Shown one piece after another: positions 36,712 to 47,008 of a stretch of DNA of 64,000 bases. Both the position numbers and the translations under genes were made by a program. The notes below the pieces were generated by a model. It was not told where the DNA came from and did not search any database. It saw only the letters and a list, made by a program, of their open reading frames with translations. How positions within the stretch are numbered: the first letter of the stretch is position 1; each line of letters starts with the position of its first letter. Source of the stretch: Pseudomonas cremoricolorata (GTDB lineage Bacteria > Pseudomonadota > Gammaproteobacteria > Pseudomonadales > Pseudomonadaceae); assembly GCF_000759535.1 (NCBI RefSeq), contig NZ_CP009455.1:1302001-1366000 (forward strand), written 5' to 3'.

Positions 36712-38472
36712 CTAGTGGGAATGATCGCGGCTGTTTTCCAGCGTCTCCAGCAAGGCGATCTGCATCCGCGTATGCACACGGATGAACCAGCGCCACAACA
36801 CCGCCACCACCACCGCCGCCACCACCGCGATGATCAGCAACAGCTCGCTGGTCGGCAGAATGCTCGCCGACAGCGCCGAGAGCAGCAGGAAGATCACCAG
36901 CAGCGAGAGCAACGGAATGACCTCAGCCACCACGCGGCGTACACGCTGGGTATGCCGACCCGCCATCTCGGGCTTCACACCCATCTCTGCCAGCAGCATC
37001 GACAGCGCCTTGAGCTTGCGGTAGGCGGCGATCAGGAACGGCAGCGAAAGCAACAATGCCGCGCCCCAGATCAACGCCTTCTGCTGGCTGACATCCGTCA
37101 CCCACTCACTCATCCAGGCACCCAGACGGCTGGCGAAGTAGCCGCCGCTGAAGAAGATGGCGATGACCAGCGCCAGGTTGACGCCAACTTGCAACAGAAT
37201 ACGCCGGATCATCGCCGCCACCATCGCCCCCTGGCCCTGCGGCTGGATACTGCGCAGCCATTCACCGTACAACGACAGCACCCGGCCGAGCCGATCAGGC
37301 ATGACCTTGCCCAGCTTCAGCGACAGCGGGTCGGCAGCTTTGATCAGGTAAGGGGTCAGTAAGGTGGTGATGGCCGATACCGCTACGGCCACCGGGTAGA
37401 GGAAGTCGCTGGTGACCTGCAACGTCATGCCAAGCGCGGCGATGATGAAGGAAAATTCGCCAATCTGCGACAGCCCCATGCCCACCCGCAGCGACGTGCG
37501 CCCGTCGTTCCCGGCAATGAACGCACCCATGCCGCACGAGAGCATCTTGCCCAGCACCACCGCAAAGGTGATGACCACGATCGGCCAGGCGTAGTCGATC
37601 AGCACCTGGGGGTCGATCATCAGGCCGATGGCGACGAAGAAGATGGCGCTGAACATGTCGCGTACCGGCTCGACGAGGCGCTCGATCTTCAGCAACTGAC
37701 GCGACTCGGCCATGATCGCGCCGATCAGGAACGCCCCCAGCACCATGCTGTACTCAAGCTTGACCACCAGCAGGCAGAAGCCGAAGCACAGGCCCAGCAC
37801 GGTGATCAGCAGCATTTCGTTGCTTTCGAACTTCGCCACGTAGGCCAGCAGGCGCGGCACCAGCAGAATGCCGATGACCAGCGCGACGATCATGAACAGC
37901 GACAGCTTGCCAACCGTGGAGAACACCTCCCCGGAGCTTACCGTGCCGCTTACTGCGATGCCGGAGAGCAAGGCGATGATGCCGATGCCCAGAATGTCTT
38001 CGACGATCAGCACACCGAAAATCAGCTGGGCGAAGCGCTCGTTCTTCATCTTCAGGTCATTGAGCGCCTTGACGATGATGGTGGTCGAGGAGATCGCCAG
38101 GATGGCGCCGAGGAACAGCGAGTCCATGGTGCTCCAGCCGAACCAGCGGCCGATCTCGAAACCGATCCAGATCATCAGGACGATTTCCAGAAACGCCGCG
38201 ATGAACGCGGTGGCACCGACCTTGAACAGTTTGCGCAGGCTGAACTCCAGCCCCAGACAGAACATCAGGAAGATCACCCCCAGTTCGGCAAGGGTCTTGA
38301 TGGTGTCTTCGTCGTGAATCAGGCCGAACGGTGGAGTGTGTGGGCCGATGATGAACCCGGCGACGATGTAACCCAGGACGACCGGCTGCTTGAGCCGATG
38401 GAACAGAATGGTCACCACACCGGCGACCAGCATGATCACGGCCAGGTCCTGGATGAAGCTTATGGCATGCAT
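36712..38472 (-). CDS. CPA2-family cation:proton antiporter (KefB/YbaL-like)
   Basis: A 586-residue inner-membrane antiporter. Thirteen or so N-terminal helices with CPA2 marks HRLKQPVVLGYIVAGFIIGPHTPP, LAELGVIFLMFCLGLEFSLRKL, AISSTTIIVKAL, and FGVLIVEDILGIGIIAL (the ion-binding Asp region). Unlike KefB/KefC it ends with further membrane and coiled-coil segments instead of a TrkA-N nucleotide domain. It could export K+ or Na+; this is not decided. Start with AAGGAG ten bases upstream; earlier in-frame codons lack this. Confidence 0.86.
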   Translation of the reverse strand: MHAISFIQDLAVIMLVAGVVTILFHRLKQPVVLGYIVAGFIIGPHTPPFGLIHDEDTIKTLAELGVIFLMFCLGLEFSLRKLFKVGATAFIAAFLEIVLMIWIGFEIGRWFGWSTMDSLFLGAILAISSTTIIVKALNDLKMKNERFAQLIFGVLIVEDILGIGIIALLSGIAVSGTVSSGEVFSTVGKLSLFMIVALVIGILLVPRLLAYVAKFESNEMLLITVLGLCFGFCLLVVKLEYSMVLGAFLIGAIMAESRQLLKIERLVEPVRDMFSAIFFVAIGLMIDPQVLIDYAWPIVVITFAVVLGKMLSCGMGAFIAGNDGRTSLRVGMGLSQIGEFSFIIAALGMTLQVTSDFLYPVAVAVSAITTLLTPYLIKAADPLSLKLGKVMPDRLGRVLSLYGEWLRSIQPQGQGAMVAAMIRRILLQVGVNLALVIAIFFSGGYFASRLGAWMSEWVTDVSQQKALIWGAALLLSLPFLIAAYRKLKALSMLLAEMGVKPEMAGRHTQRVRRVVAEVIPLLSLLVIFLLLSALSASILPTSELLLIIAVVAAVVVAVLWRWFIRVHTRMQIALLETLENSRDHSH

Positions 38473-38729
38473 GGCGTGATACTCCTTGTTCGAGCCACAG
38501 GCACAACCCGCAGCGCCAGGCCAAGGCCCCGCACCGCGAGTACAGATTGTTCTAAGAATGGTAAGCCCATGTTGCATGGGCGCAGTCAGGGTAACATTGC
38601 GGTCTGCCGCGCAGCGCCGATGCAATATGCCGAAACAGATCGACGCCCAAACACCCAACTATTCGCGCCTGTGCGCTTCTATGTTGCGAAGCGTCCGGTC
38701 ACACGAAGCACATCAACAGGGGAAAGAAT

Positions 38730-39266
38730 GTGTCCAAAGATACCCACCCCGTTTCAACGCAATCACACCGTGAGCTCTCTATGGAACCTGGAAACGCCCA
38801 GTTGACGATGACCGTCCTGATGACCCCGGACATGGCCAACTTTTCTGGCAACGTTCACGGCGGCGCCTTGCTCAAGTACCTCGACGAAGTGGCCTACGCC
38901 TGCGCCAGCCGTTACGCCGGCACCTATGTGGTGACCCTGTCGGTGGATCAGGTGATCTTCCGCGAACCGGTGCATGTGGGCGAACTGGTGACCTTCCTGG
39001 CCTCGGTCAACTACACCGGCAACACGTCCATGGAGGTCGGCATCAAGGTGGTCACCGAGAACATTCGTCAACGCTCGGTGCGCCATTCGAACAGCTGCTT
39101 CTTCACCATGGTCGCGGTGGATGACCAGCGCCGCCCGGTGCCGGTCCCACCACGCCAGCCGCAGACCAGCGAAGAAAAGCGCCGCTTCCTGCAAGGCCAG
39201 CAACGCCGGGAAATCCGCCAGGAGCTGGAAAAGCGCTATCAGGAACTGAAAAGCGACGGCGTCTAA
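38730..39266 (+). CDS. Acyl-CoA thioesterase (hotdog fold, extended C-terminus)
   Basis: A 178-residue cytoplasmic thioesterase. The hotdog signature is [26 protein letters not shown] with Asp in LDEVA, then [30 protein letters not shown] charged C-terminal tail ([26 protein letters not shown]) probably forms a coiled coil. GTG start with GGGGAAAG six bases upstream; an ATG 51 bases later has none. Its stop overlaps the stop of convergent pdxY. Confidence 0.85.
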   Translation: MSKDTHPVSTQSHRELSMEPGNAQLTMTVLMTPDMANFSGNVHGGALLKYLDEVAYACASRYAGTYVVTLSVDQVIFREPVHVGELVTFLASVNYTGNTSMEVGIKVVTENIRQRSVRHSNSCFFTMVAVDDQRRPVPVPPRQPQTSEEKRRFLQGQQRREIRQELEKRYQELKSDGV

Positions 39267-40135
39267 ACCGCCAGCAACTGCGCCTGGAAGCGTACCCGCG
39301 GGTGGGCGATGCGATCTTGCGCGCGCACCAGCTGCAGCTCGTAACTGGCGCAGGCCTGGGTTTCCAGCAGCACCTCGTGCACAGCGGCGGCGGCGAATTC
39401 GAACGCCTCGCGCCAGCTGTCACCCAGCAGGGCGCGGGCCAGGAACAGCCCGGAGGTCAAGTCGCCTACCCCCACCGGCTGGCGCGGAAAGGCCAGCAGT
39501 GGACGGCGCAGGTGCCAGGTCTGCTCAGCCGTCACCAGCAGCATTTCGAAGGCGTCCGCTGGCCGCTCGGGATAAGCCAGGTGCTTGACCAGCACCACCT
39601 GCGGACCGCGCGCCAGCAGGCTGCGGGCCATCGCCGCACAGTCGGCCAGGGACTCGGCGCGACGACCGCAGAAGGTATCGAGCTCGAGCTGATTGGGGCA
39701 GAGGATATCGGCCTTGGCCAGCGCCTGGCCGACGAGGAAGTCGCTTACCGCTGGCGGCACATTGCAGCCTTTCTCGGGATGCCCCATCACGGGGTCACAG
39801 AGGTACAGCGCCTTGGGGTTGACCGCCTTGATGCGCTCGACACCCGCCAGGATCGCCTGGCCCTGCTCGGCACTGCCCAGATACCCCGAGAGCACGGCAT
39901 CGCACTCGCCCAGTTCACCGATGTTGCAAATGCCTTCCACCAACGCAGGAATTTGCTCGGGGGGCAGCACTTGCCCGCTCCACTGACCATACTGGGTGTG
40001 GTTGGAGAACTGCACGGTATTGAGCGGCCACACATTCACCCCCAGCCGTTGCATGGGAAACACGGCGGCACTGTTGCCAGCATGGCCAAACACGACGTGG
40101 GACTGGATGGCGAGCAAATGCGGCGTACGTTTCAT
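39263..40135 (-). CDS. pdxY: Pyridoxal kinase
   Basis: A 290-residue PfkB/ribokinase-type enzyme that phosphorylates pyridoxal in the B6 salvage path. PdxY marks are [44 protein letters not shown] (residues about 6-50), [24 protein letters not shown] and the catalytic Asp in [15 protein letters not shown] (anion-hole GxGD). Start at the ATG with GGAAAT upstream. It overlaps the convergent thioesterase gene by four bases at the stops. Confidence 0.95.
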   Translation of the reverse strand: MKRTPHLLAIQSHVVFGHAGNSAAVFPMQRLGVNVWPLNTVQFSNHTQYGQWSGQVLPPEQIPALVEGICNIGELGECDAVLSGYLGSAEQGQAILAGVERIKAVNPKALYLCDPVMGHPEKGCNVPPAVSDFLVGQALAKADILCPNQLELDTFCGRRAESLADCAAMARSLLARGPQVVLVKHLAYPERPADAFEMLLVTAEQTWHLRRPLLAFPRQPVGVGDLTSGLFLARALLGDSWREAFEFAAAAVHEVLLETQACASYELQLVRAQDRIAHPRVRFQAQLLAV

Positions 40136-40253
40136 GCAGGTGATTTCCAAAGCGGTCGAAGAATTTGCGCCGCGCAGTATGAACCCGATTGCCACCTGTA
40201 CGACAGGCCAACGACGCAGTTAAGCTGCCGCCACCTGTCTGGAGCCCGAGCCC

Positions 40254-40646
40254 ATGTTGACCCTGGAAAACCTTTTCGTTCTGATGCTGCTGGTGAGTGC
40301 CGGCGCGTGGGTCTGGCATAACCATGGGCTGCGCGAGAAAGCCCTGGAGCGGGTCAAGCAACATTGCGCCAAGCTCGACCTGGAACTGCTCGACGATGCG
40401 GTGGCACTCAAGCGCATCGGCTTCGTGCGCGACGCCAGTGGCACCCGGCGCCTGGCGCGCATCTATGCCTTCGAATTCACTGTCACGGGTGAGCAGCGCC
40501 ACCCAGGCGTCGTCACTCAGTTTGGTCCGCACACGATGCAGATCGAGCTGGCGCCTTACCCATTCGAAATGAAGACGCCGCCCAAGGCCGATAACGTCAT
40601 CGAAATGCAGCAGTGGCGTCAGGAACACAATCGCTGGAACGGCTGA
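40254..40646 (+). CDS. DUF3301-family membrane-anchored protein
   Basis: A 130-residue protein: one N-terminal membrane segment (LENLFVLMLLVSAGAWVWH, about 4-22), then a soluble domain with REKALERVKQHCAKLDLELLDDAVALKRIGFVRD, the DUF3301 signature, and a C-terminal PYPFEMKTPPKADNVIEMQQWR. Function unknown. It ends exactly against the stop of a convergent gene. ATG with GGAG nine bases upstream. Confidence 0.83.
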   Translation: MLTLENLFVLMLLVSAGAWVWHNHGLREKALERVKQHCAKLDLELLDDAVALKRIGFVRDASGTRRLARIYAFEFTVTGEQRHPGVVTQFGPHTMQIELAPYPFEMKTPPKADNVIEMQQWRQEHNRWNG

Positions 40647-41621
40647 TCAGCCTGTTACCTGACACGTTGCGAATACGCCGGCCAGACGCTCTGTGTCCTG
40701 TGGCTGGTCGAAGATCAGTTCGATCCGTGAGTCGTTGCGCCACTCGCTGTCGCGCCACTCGACCCCCCCTGGCGCCAGCCCGTTGAACGAACGCCAGCCC
40801 AGCGCGCTGTGGATAACTCCTTTGGCACGGCGCCAAGGGAGCATCGCCAAGGCATCGGCGATCTTTTCAGCGTCGAACGACTGGCCGGGATGCCAGCGCC
40901 AGCCGATGCTCCAGCCACCTTCGCCGACCGCTGTCTGGCACAGCGGTCGCGTTGGATCGGTCCAGAGCGTGCCTTGGGGAGTCGAGATATCCACAGCCTC
41001 AGTTTGCTCGTCCAGTTCATCGAACAAGGTCACGGGAGCAAGCTTCAACCGAGCAAGATCCACGCGCCCAAAATCTGTCCACAGGCTGTCTATCTCAGGC
41101 ATTTTCGAGGTTATCAACAGCCGCTCTGATTGATCCACAGAGGCTGCCTTGTTGATAACCACCGAACCTGCGTTCGCCAATGCCTGTCGCTGCACCTCGG
41201 CCAACGGTTCGCCGCGGGCAAGTGACTGAGCGTCGAGTACCATCAGCAACGGCTGCACTGCCAATACGCCCGCCCAGGGCGCTTGCTGCAAATGCTGCAG
41301 CAGTTGTACTGGGTGGCCGAGCCCCGAGGGTTCGATGAACAGTCGATGGGGCCTGACGCTACGCAGCAACTTGCCCAGGCCCACCTGGAACGGTACGCCG
41401 TTGACGCAGCACAGGCAGCCACCTGCGACCTCGGCGATTTGTACCCCTGAGCGGTCGCCGCTGAGCAACGCGGCATCCAGACCGATCTGCCCGAACTCGT
41501 TGATCAGTACAGCCCAGCGTTCACTGTGGGGACGCTGGTCTAGCAGACGGCGTAACAAACTGGTCTTGCCTGCTCCGAGGGGCCCGGCGATCACATGGGT
41601 GGGAATATTCTTCAGCATCAT
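40647..41621 (-). CDS. COG0523 GTPase (CobW/P47K family), second copy
   Basis: A 324-residue P-loop GTPase likely acting as a zinc metallochaperone. Walker A is GPLGAGKTSLL, the metal-binding CxCC motif is GGCLCCVNG, Walker B type ESTG is FIEPSGLGHP, and the GTP-specificity region is SVVINKAAS (NKxD is altered to NKAA). The C-terminal CobW_C domain is present but short. It lies 36 bp behind the DUF1826 gene in an operon led by zigA near a Zur box. The gene carries several DnaA-box-like 9-mers. Confidence 0.85.
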   Translation of the reverse strand: MMLKNIPTHVIAGPLGAGKTSLLRRLLDQRPHSERWAVLINEFGQIGLDAALLSGDRSGVQIAEVAGGCLCCVNGVPFQVGLGKLLRSVRPHRLFIEPSGLGHPVQLLQHLQQAPWAGVLAVQPLLMVLDAQSLARGEPLAEVQRQALANAGSVVINKAASVDQSERLLITSKMPEIDSLWTDFGRVDLARLKLAPVTLFDELDEQTEAVDISTPQGTLWTDPTRPLCQTAVGEGGWSIGWRWHPGQSFDAEKIADALAMLPWRRAKGVIHSALGWRSFNGLAPGGVEWRDSEWRNDSRIELIFDQPQDTERLAGVFATCQVTG

Positions 41622-41811
41622 TCAGGCCGTGGATAACGTTATCCCCACTATGCGCGCTCACGCCAACCAGTCAAGACTGAGCAACAGACGTCGCTCACCC
41701 GCAGGCGTTTGGGGTGACCTGTGGATAATTCCGTGCCCTTCATTGCCTTCGAATTGTTCGCCTTTGAGGATCGCCACATCGCCTGTACACAGGCGCTTGA
41801 TGTTATCCACA
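40808..41811. other. Cluster of DnaA-box-like 9-mers
   Basis: Perfect TTATCCACA or complement at 40808, 41720 and 41803. One-base variants at 40987 (ATATCCACA), 41111 (TTATCAACA), 41131 (TGATCCACA), 41150 (TGTTGATAA), 41628 (CGTGGATAA) and 41639 (TTATCCCCA). Two mismatches at 41075 (CTGTCCACA). Ten sites in about 1 kb, in both orientations, across two genes. Random expectation for a perfect or one-off match is well under one per kb. Confidence 0.7.
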
Positions 41812-42286
41812 GAGGTCATCGCCCGTGGTAGATCGCTGCGATCGACAGCACCTTCAGCCAGCCACTCGCTGCCCGCCCCTGCGTAGGTGCTCAGCAGACG
41901 CAGCGGCACATGGTCGACATGAAAGCGGGGGCACATGGCGCTTTCCAGCACCCGCACGCGCAGCCCTACACGACGTGCACCCAACAAGCAGGCGTAGGCT
42001 GCCACCAGCCACTCCACATCGGCGACAAAACTGTCGTAACCCTGCACGTCGATTGCGCCCTTCAACAGCCCTGGCAGGCTCGGCGCCTCATGTTCGGCCA
42101 CTTCGACCACACGCTCATCGCCAAGCGGCTGCTGTAGCCCAAGCACCAGCGTGGCGAAATCTTCGACGTGTGCCGGCAGCTGGCGCTGCCAGACAGCCAA
42201 ATTGACGTCGTCGCGCAGGATATCGGCCAGGCACTTCGGGGAATGGCCCAGCACTTGCTGCACGGCGCGGTTGCGCAATTTCAACA

Positions 42287-42290
<4 letters not shown>
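41658..42290 (-). CDS. DUF1826-family protein
   Basis: A 210-residue cytoplasmic protein beginning [20 protein letters not shown]. It contains [38 protein letters not shown] and [24 protein letters not shown], typical of DUF1826, a family found almost only in zinc-starvation gene clusters. The His/Asp/Cys spacing ([18 protein letters not shown]) suggests a metal- or oxygenase-like cupin site, which is inference. ATGA overlap with zigA indicates translational coupling. Confidence 0.85.
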
Positions 42291-43495
<1,205 letters not shown>

Positions 43496-43540
43496 GATCG
43501 GGCCTCATCGACGGGCGCATTCGAAACGATGCGTTGCTTA

Positions 43541-43557
43541 ACGTTATATTATAACAA
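43541..43557. promoter_or_regulatory. Zur box
   Basis: GTTATA-T-TATAAC (43543-43555) is a perfect palindrome matching the core of the gammaproteobacterial Zur site (GTTATANTATAAC). It lies between zigA and the divergent secreted-protein gene and can control both. Confidence 0.9.
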
Positions 43558-43607
43558 TACAATGCTGCCAAGCCGTATTCGCCCAACGGTATCGCCCGGG
43601 AGCCGTA

Positions 43608-43988
43608 ATGAACCTACTTCGTGCGTTTGCCGCGCTGATCGCGTTGACGCTTGGCGCGTCCATCCACGCAATGCCTCGCGCCGACCTGCCGCTGTGTACG
43701 CGCTCAGCGACACTGGTCGCATGCAAGGACCAGCGCGGCAATCATTACAGTGTGCGCACACAAGGCAGCACGCTGTTCCTACGCGGTTACGACGCTGCCG
43801 GCGCACGCCGGTGGGCTCAGACCAACGACCGCTACGGCTCGCTCACTTTCTTCAGTGGTCTGGCAAGCGACGGAGAAGTATGGGTCGGCTATACCCGTCG
43901 CGTCGGCTGGACCTCCATCAGCCGCTTTTCCAGTTCCAGCGGCGAACGCTTCAACCTCCACTGCGCGCTGATTGGCGGCTGCCGGTAA
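43608..43988 (+). CDS. Small secreted Cys-containing protein in the Zur cluster
   Basis: A 126-residue protein with a signal peptide (MNLLRAFAALIALTLGASIHA). Four Cys (30, 39, 119, 125) could form two disulfides; the rest is rich in Gly, Ser and aromatic residues (LFLRGYDAAGARRWAQTNDRYGSL). I do not recognise a family. GGGAG six bases before the ATG. It begins 50 bp beyond the Zur box and is followed 28 bp later by folE2, so it is probably made under zinc starvation. Confidence 0.8.
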   Translation: MNLLRAFAALIALTLGASIHAMPRADLPLCTRSATLVACKDQRGNHYSVRTQGSTLFLRGYDAAGARRWAQTNDRYGSLTFFSGLASDGEVWVGYTRRVGWTSISRFSSSSGERFNLHCALIGGCR

Positions 43989-44016
43989 TGACCTCTTCAC
44001 TCCATCAGGTGCTTCG

Positions 44017-44907
44017 ATGACCAGCCTTTCTCTTCCCGATATCGCCGCGCAGACTGTTCCACACGCCACCGCGCTGGAGTGGGTCGGCATGTGCGGTATC
44101 GCCCTGCCTGTGGTATTCGAGCAGCAGCGCGTGAGCGCCGTCGCCGATGCCGGTGTCAGCCTTGACGATGCTCAAGCGCGCGGTATTCATATGTCCAGGC
44201 TGTATCTGGCATTGAAGCAACTCGAGTCCGCGCCCTTGGATTGCAGCGCACTGCGCCGGCTGCTCGACAGCTTCCTCGCCAGCCACACAGGGCTTTCCAA
44301 TAGAGCGTCGGTACGCATCGCCTTCAACCATCTGCTTAAACGCTCCGCGCTGGTCAGCCCACTCGCAGGCTGGAAGCACTATCCGGTTGAGATAAAGGCA
44401 CACCTGAGCGGCGAGATGTTCCACGTGGAACTATTTATGGATATCGCCTATTCCTCGACCTGCCCCTGCTCGGCAGCACTCGCGCGTCAATTGATTCAGG
44501 AGAGCTTCGCCAAGCGTTTCATGGATGAATCAGCGGTTGATCCGAAAGCGGTGCTGAGCTGGCTGGGTACGACGGAGGGCGTAGTCGCTACGCCGCACAG
44601 CCAACGTAGCCGCGCGCGCCTCCAGGTAAGGCTGGGGGAAGGTGCTGACGCACTGCCGTTCACTGCACTGATCGATGCGGCTGAGCAGGCGTTAGGCACT
44701 GCCGTGCAAACCGCGGTGAAGCGCGCGGACGAACAGGCATTCGCTTTAGCCAACGGTCAGAACCTGATGTTCTGCGAGGATGCAGCGCGGCGCCTGCACC
44801 AGGCACTGCGCCAAGAGGAACAGCTGAGCGGCTTTCACATACGCGTGGAACATGCAGAAAGCCTGCACGCCCACGATGCGGTGGCCGCCAGCCAGTGGCG
44901 CTGGTAA
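44017..44907 (+). CDS. folE2: GTP cyclohydrolase FolE2 (type IB)
   Basis: A 296-residue enzyme that makes 7,8-dihydroneopterin triphosphate from GTP, first step of folate synthesis, and does not need zinc, so it replaces FolE under zinc starvation. It has the N-terminal DIAAQTVPHATALEWVGMCGI and the conserved Cys region AYSSTCPCSAALARQL (active-site Cys), and ends with FHIRVEHAESLHAHDAVA. The ATG chosen has CAGGTG six bases upstream. Located behind the Zur box in a typical Zur regulon. Confidence 0.94.
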   Translation: MTSLSLPDIAAQTVPHATALEWVGMCGIALPVVFEQQRVSAVADAGVSLDDAQARGIHMSRLYLALKQLESAPLDCSALRRLLDSFLASHTGLSNRASVRIAFNHLLKRSALVSPLAGWKHYPVEIKAHLSGEMFHVELFMDIAYSSTCPCSAALARQLIQESFAKRFMDESAVDPKAVLSWLGTTEGVVATPHSQRSRARLQVRLGEGADALPFTALIDAAEQALGTAVQTAVKRADEQAFALANGQNLMFCEDAARRLHQALRQEEQLSGFHIRVEHAESLHAHDAVAASQWRW

Positions 44908-45435
44908 TCAGTTGCGTGGGCGAACGTTGCCGCAGTCGGCACCTAACCACGTCGCGCGCGTATTCATGCTGCCCTTCTGCTGCACACCGGACGCGTTGAA
45001 AGTGCCGTTGACCGTAGTGACGAACTCCCGGTCGCTGAGGAAGGTCGCCTGGCCAGTGCCTTGCGCGCGAGGACAGGTGAACTGGAAATCCCAGACATTG
45101 CCATTGCGCGCGGTGATCTTCTGCGTGCAGCCGGACTGCGGGTCTTGCAGAGGAATGTCATTGGTGTTGACCTGCTGCTGGGTCAGGCACGAGCGCACGC
45201 CTTTGCCCGCGACAGTGATGCCCTGCTTGGCCAGCGCGCCTTCCATCATCGCCCGTTGTTCGGGCGGCAGATTCTTCAACTGGCCAAGCATGAAGTCCAT
45301 GTCGGGCAGCGGCTTGCCGTCGACCTGCATGTTGCTGGTGGTCAGTTCCCACAGACCCGGTTGCAGCATCTGCGCGTGCAACACAGGGGAGGCAATGCCC
45401 AGGGCCAGGGCAAGCAGTGGCAGACGGATGTTCAT
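44908..45435 (-). CDS. DUF3617-family exported protein
   Basis: A 175-residue protein with a signal peptide (MNIRLPLLALALGIASPVLHA). DUF3617 marks are LQPGLWELTTSNMQVDGKPLP, SCLTQQQV and CTQKITARNGNVWDFQFTC, ending GADCGNVRP. Four Cys suggest disulfides in the periplasm. Function unknown. It is convergent with folE2, with no gap between the stops. Confidence 0.85.
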   Translation of the reverse strand: MNIRLPLLALALGIASPVLHAQMLQPGLWELTTSNMQVDGKPLPDMDFMLGQLKNLPPEQRAMMEGALAKQGITVAGKGVRSCLTQQQVNTNDIPLQDPQSGCTQKITARNGNVWDFQFTCPRAQGTGQATFLSDREFVTTVNGTFNASGVQQKGSMNTRATWLGADCGNVRPRN

Positions 45436-45564
45436 GTATGAATGCTCCTTGAAGGTACCGGCCCCAAGCCGGACCTTCGCTTAGACGCCATTTCCCGGTT
45501 CGGGTTGCACGGCGTGCGGTGAACGTGGTCTGTTAGCCATCTGCCCCCGGAATGCAGGATGCAC

Positions 45565-47004
45565 ATGGACTACCACAGCCCGTATTTCTTCGGTTATCTG
45601 CTTGGCGTGATTCATACGCTGGGCATCGTCGCTGCGCTGCATGCGCTGTTTACCGTGCGCACTGCCCAAGGCGCAATCGCCTGGGCCATGTCGCTGCTGT
45701 TCATTCCCTACCTGACCTTGATCCCGTACCTGATCTTTGGTGCGCGCTCGTTCTCGGCCTACATCAAGGCACGTCGCCAGGCGAATCGAGAAATGCACGT
45801 GGCAATGGCCGATCTCAACTGGCGGCCGTGGGTGGAAGAAGCGTTGGCCGCCCGGGAATCCAATAGCTACAAGGCCCTGCGCGCCATGCCCAAGCTGGGC
45901 AGAACGCCGTGCCTGGCGAACAACCAAGTCCAGTTGCTGATCAATGGCAAAGCGACCTTCGAGGCGATCTTCCAGGCCATCGAGGCCGCCCAGGACACGG
46001 TGCTGATCCAGTTCTTCATCATCCACGACGACATCATCGGCCAGGAAATGCAGCAGCTGCTGCTGCGCAAAGCCGCCGAGGGCGTGCGCATTTTCGTTTT
46101 GTACGATCAGGTCGGCAGCCATGCCCTGCCCGCTCGCTACAGCCAGGTGCTGCGTGAGGGTGGCGTGGCGATTCATGCTTTCACCACCCGCCGCGGCTGG
46201 TTCAACCGTTTCCAGGTCAATTTCCGCAATCACCGCAAGATCGTCGTGAGCGACGGCCTGGTCGGTTTTCTCGGCGGGCTCAACGTCGGCGACGAATACC
46301 TGGGCGGCAATCCGCGCCTGTCGCCGTGGCGCGATACCCACCTTCAAGTCAGCGGACCGGTCTTGGCCTGCCTGCAGGAATCGTTCGCCGAGGACTGGTA
46401 CTGGGCTACCCGGACCCTGCCGCCGTTGATCCTGCAAGACAGCTATCCGGACGATGGCGTGCTGTGCCAGGTACTTGCCAGCGGCCCGGCAGACTCCCAG
46501 GAAACCTGCGCGCTGTTCTTCCTTGAAGCGATTCATTCGGCGACCCAACGCATCTGGATCACCAGCCCGTACTTCATTCCAGACGAAGCTGTGTTCGCCG
46601 CCTTGCGTCTGGCAGTACTGCGCGGCGTCGACGTGCGGGTACTGATTCCAGCCCGCCCCGACCACCGCGTGGTCTACGCAGCAACCACACTGTTCGCCTT
46701 CGAAGCCGTGCGCGCTGGGGTGCGGATGTTCCGCTATCAGCCAGGGTTCGTGCATCAGAAAGTGGTACTGGTGGACGACGAGGTCAGCGCTATCGGCAGT
46801 GCCAACCTGGATAATCGCTCGTTCCGCCTCAATTTCGAGGTGATGCTGTTGACCATCGACCGCGCCTTCGCCGACGAAGTCGAGCACATGCTGCTGGATG
46901 ACTTCATTCATGCGCGGGAAATCAGCCCCGAGGAAAGCCACGACACGCACCACCTGCAGAAGCTGGGGATGCGCATCGCGCGGTTGATCTCGCCAATTCT
47001 GTAG
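45565..47004 (+). CDS. cls: Cardiolipin synthase
   Basis: A 479-residue ClsA-type enzyme with two N-terminal membrane segments (about 7-30 and 40-62) and two phospholipase D HKD motifs: [18 protein letters not shown] and [20 protein letters not shown]. It joins two phosphatidylglycerols into cardiolipin. The second of two in-frame ATGs is used because the AGGA ribosome binding site overlaps the first. The neighbour cfa also modifies phospholipids. Confidence 0.95.
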   Translation: MDYHSPYFFGYLLGVIHTLGIVAALHALFTVRTAQGAIAWAMSLLFIPYLTLIPYLIFGARSFSAYIKARRQANREMHVAMADLNWRPWVEEALAARESNSYKALRAMPKLGRTPCLANNQVQLLINGKATFEAIFQAIEAAQDTVLIQFFIIHDDIIGQEMQQLLLRKAAEGVRIFVLYDQVGSHALPARYSQVLREGGVAIHAFTTRRGWFNRFQVNFRNHRKIVVSDGLVGFLGGLNVGDEYLGGNPRLSPWRDTHLQVSGPVLACLQESFAEDWYWATRTLPPLILQDSYPDDGVLCQVLASGPADSQETCALFFLEAIHSATQRIWITSPYFIPDEAVFAALRLAVLRGVDVRVLIPARPDHRVVYAATTLFAFEAVRAGVRMFRYQPGFVHQKVVLVDDEVSAIGSANLDNRSFRLNFEVMLLTIDRAFADEVEHMLLDDFIHAREISPEESHDTHHLQKLGMRIARLISPIL

Positions 47005-47008
47005 AGGG

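Noticed and set aside
40808..41811. Replication origin
   Set aside because: Despite many DnaA boxes, there is no AT-rich unwinding region, and the boxes lie within two intact genes with no dnaA, rpmH or parAB nearby.
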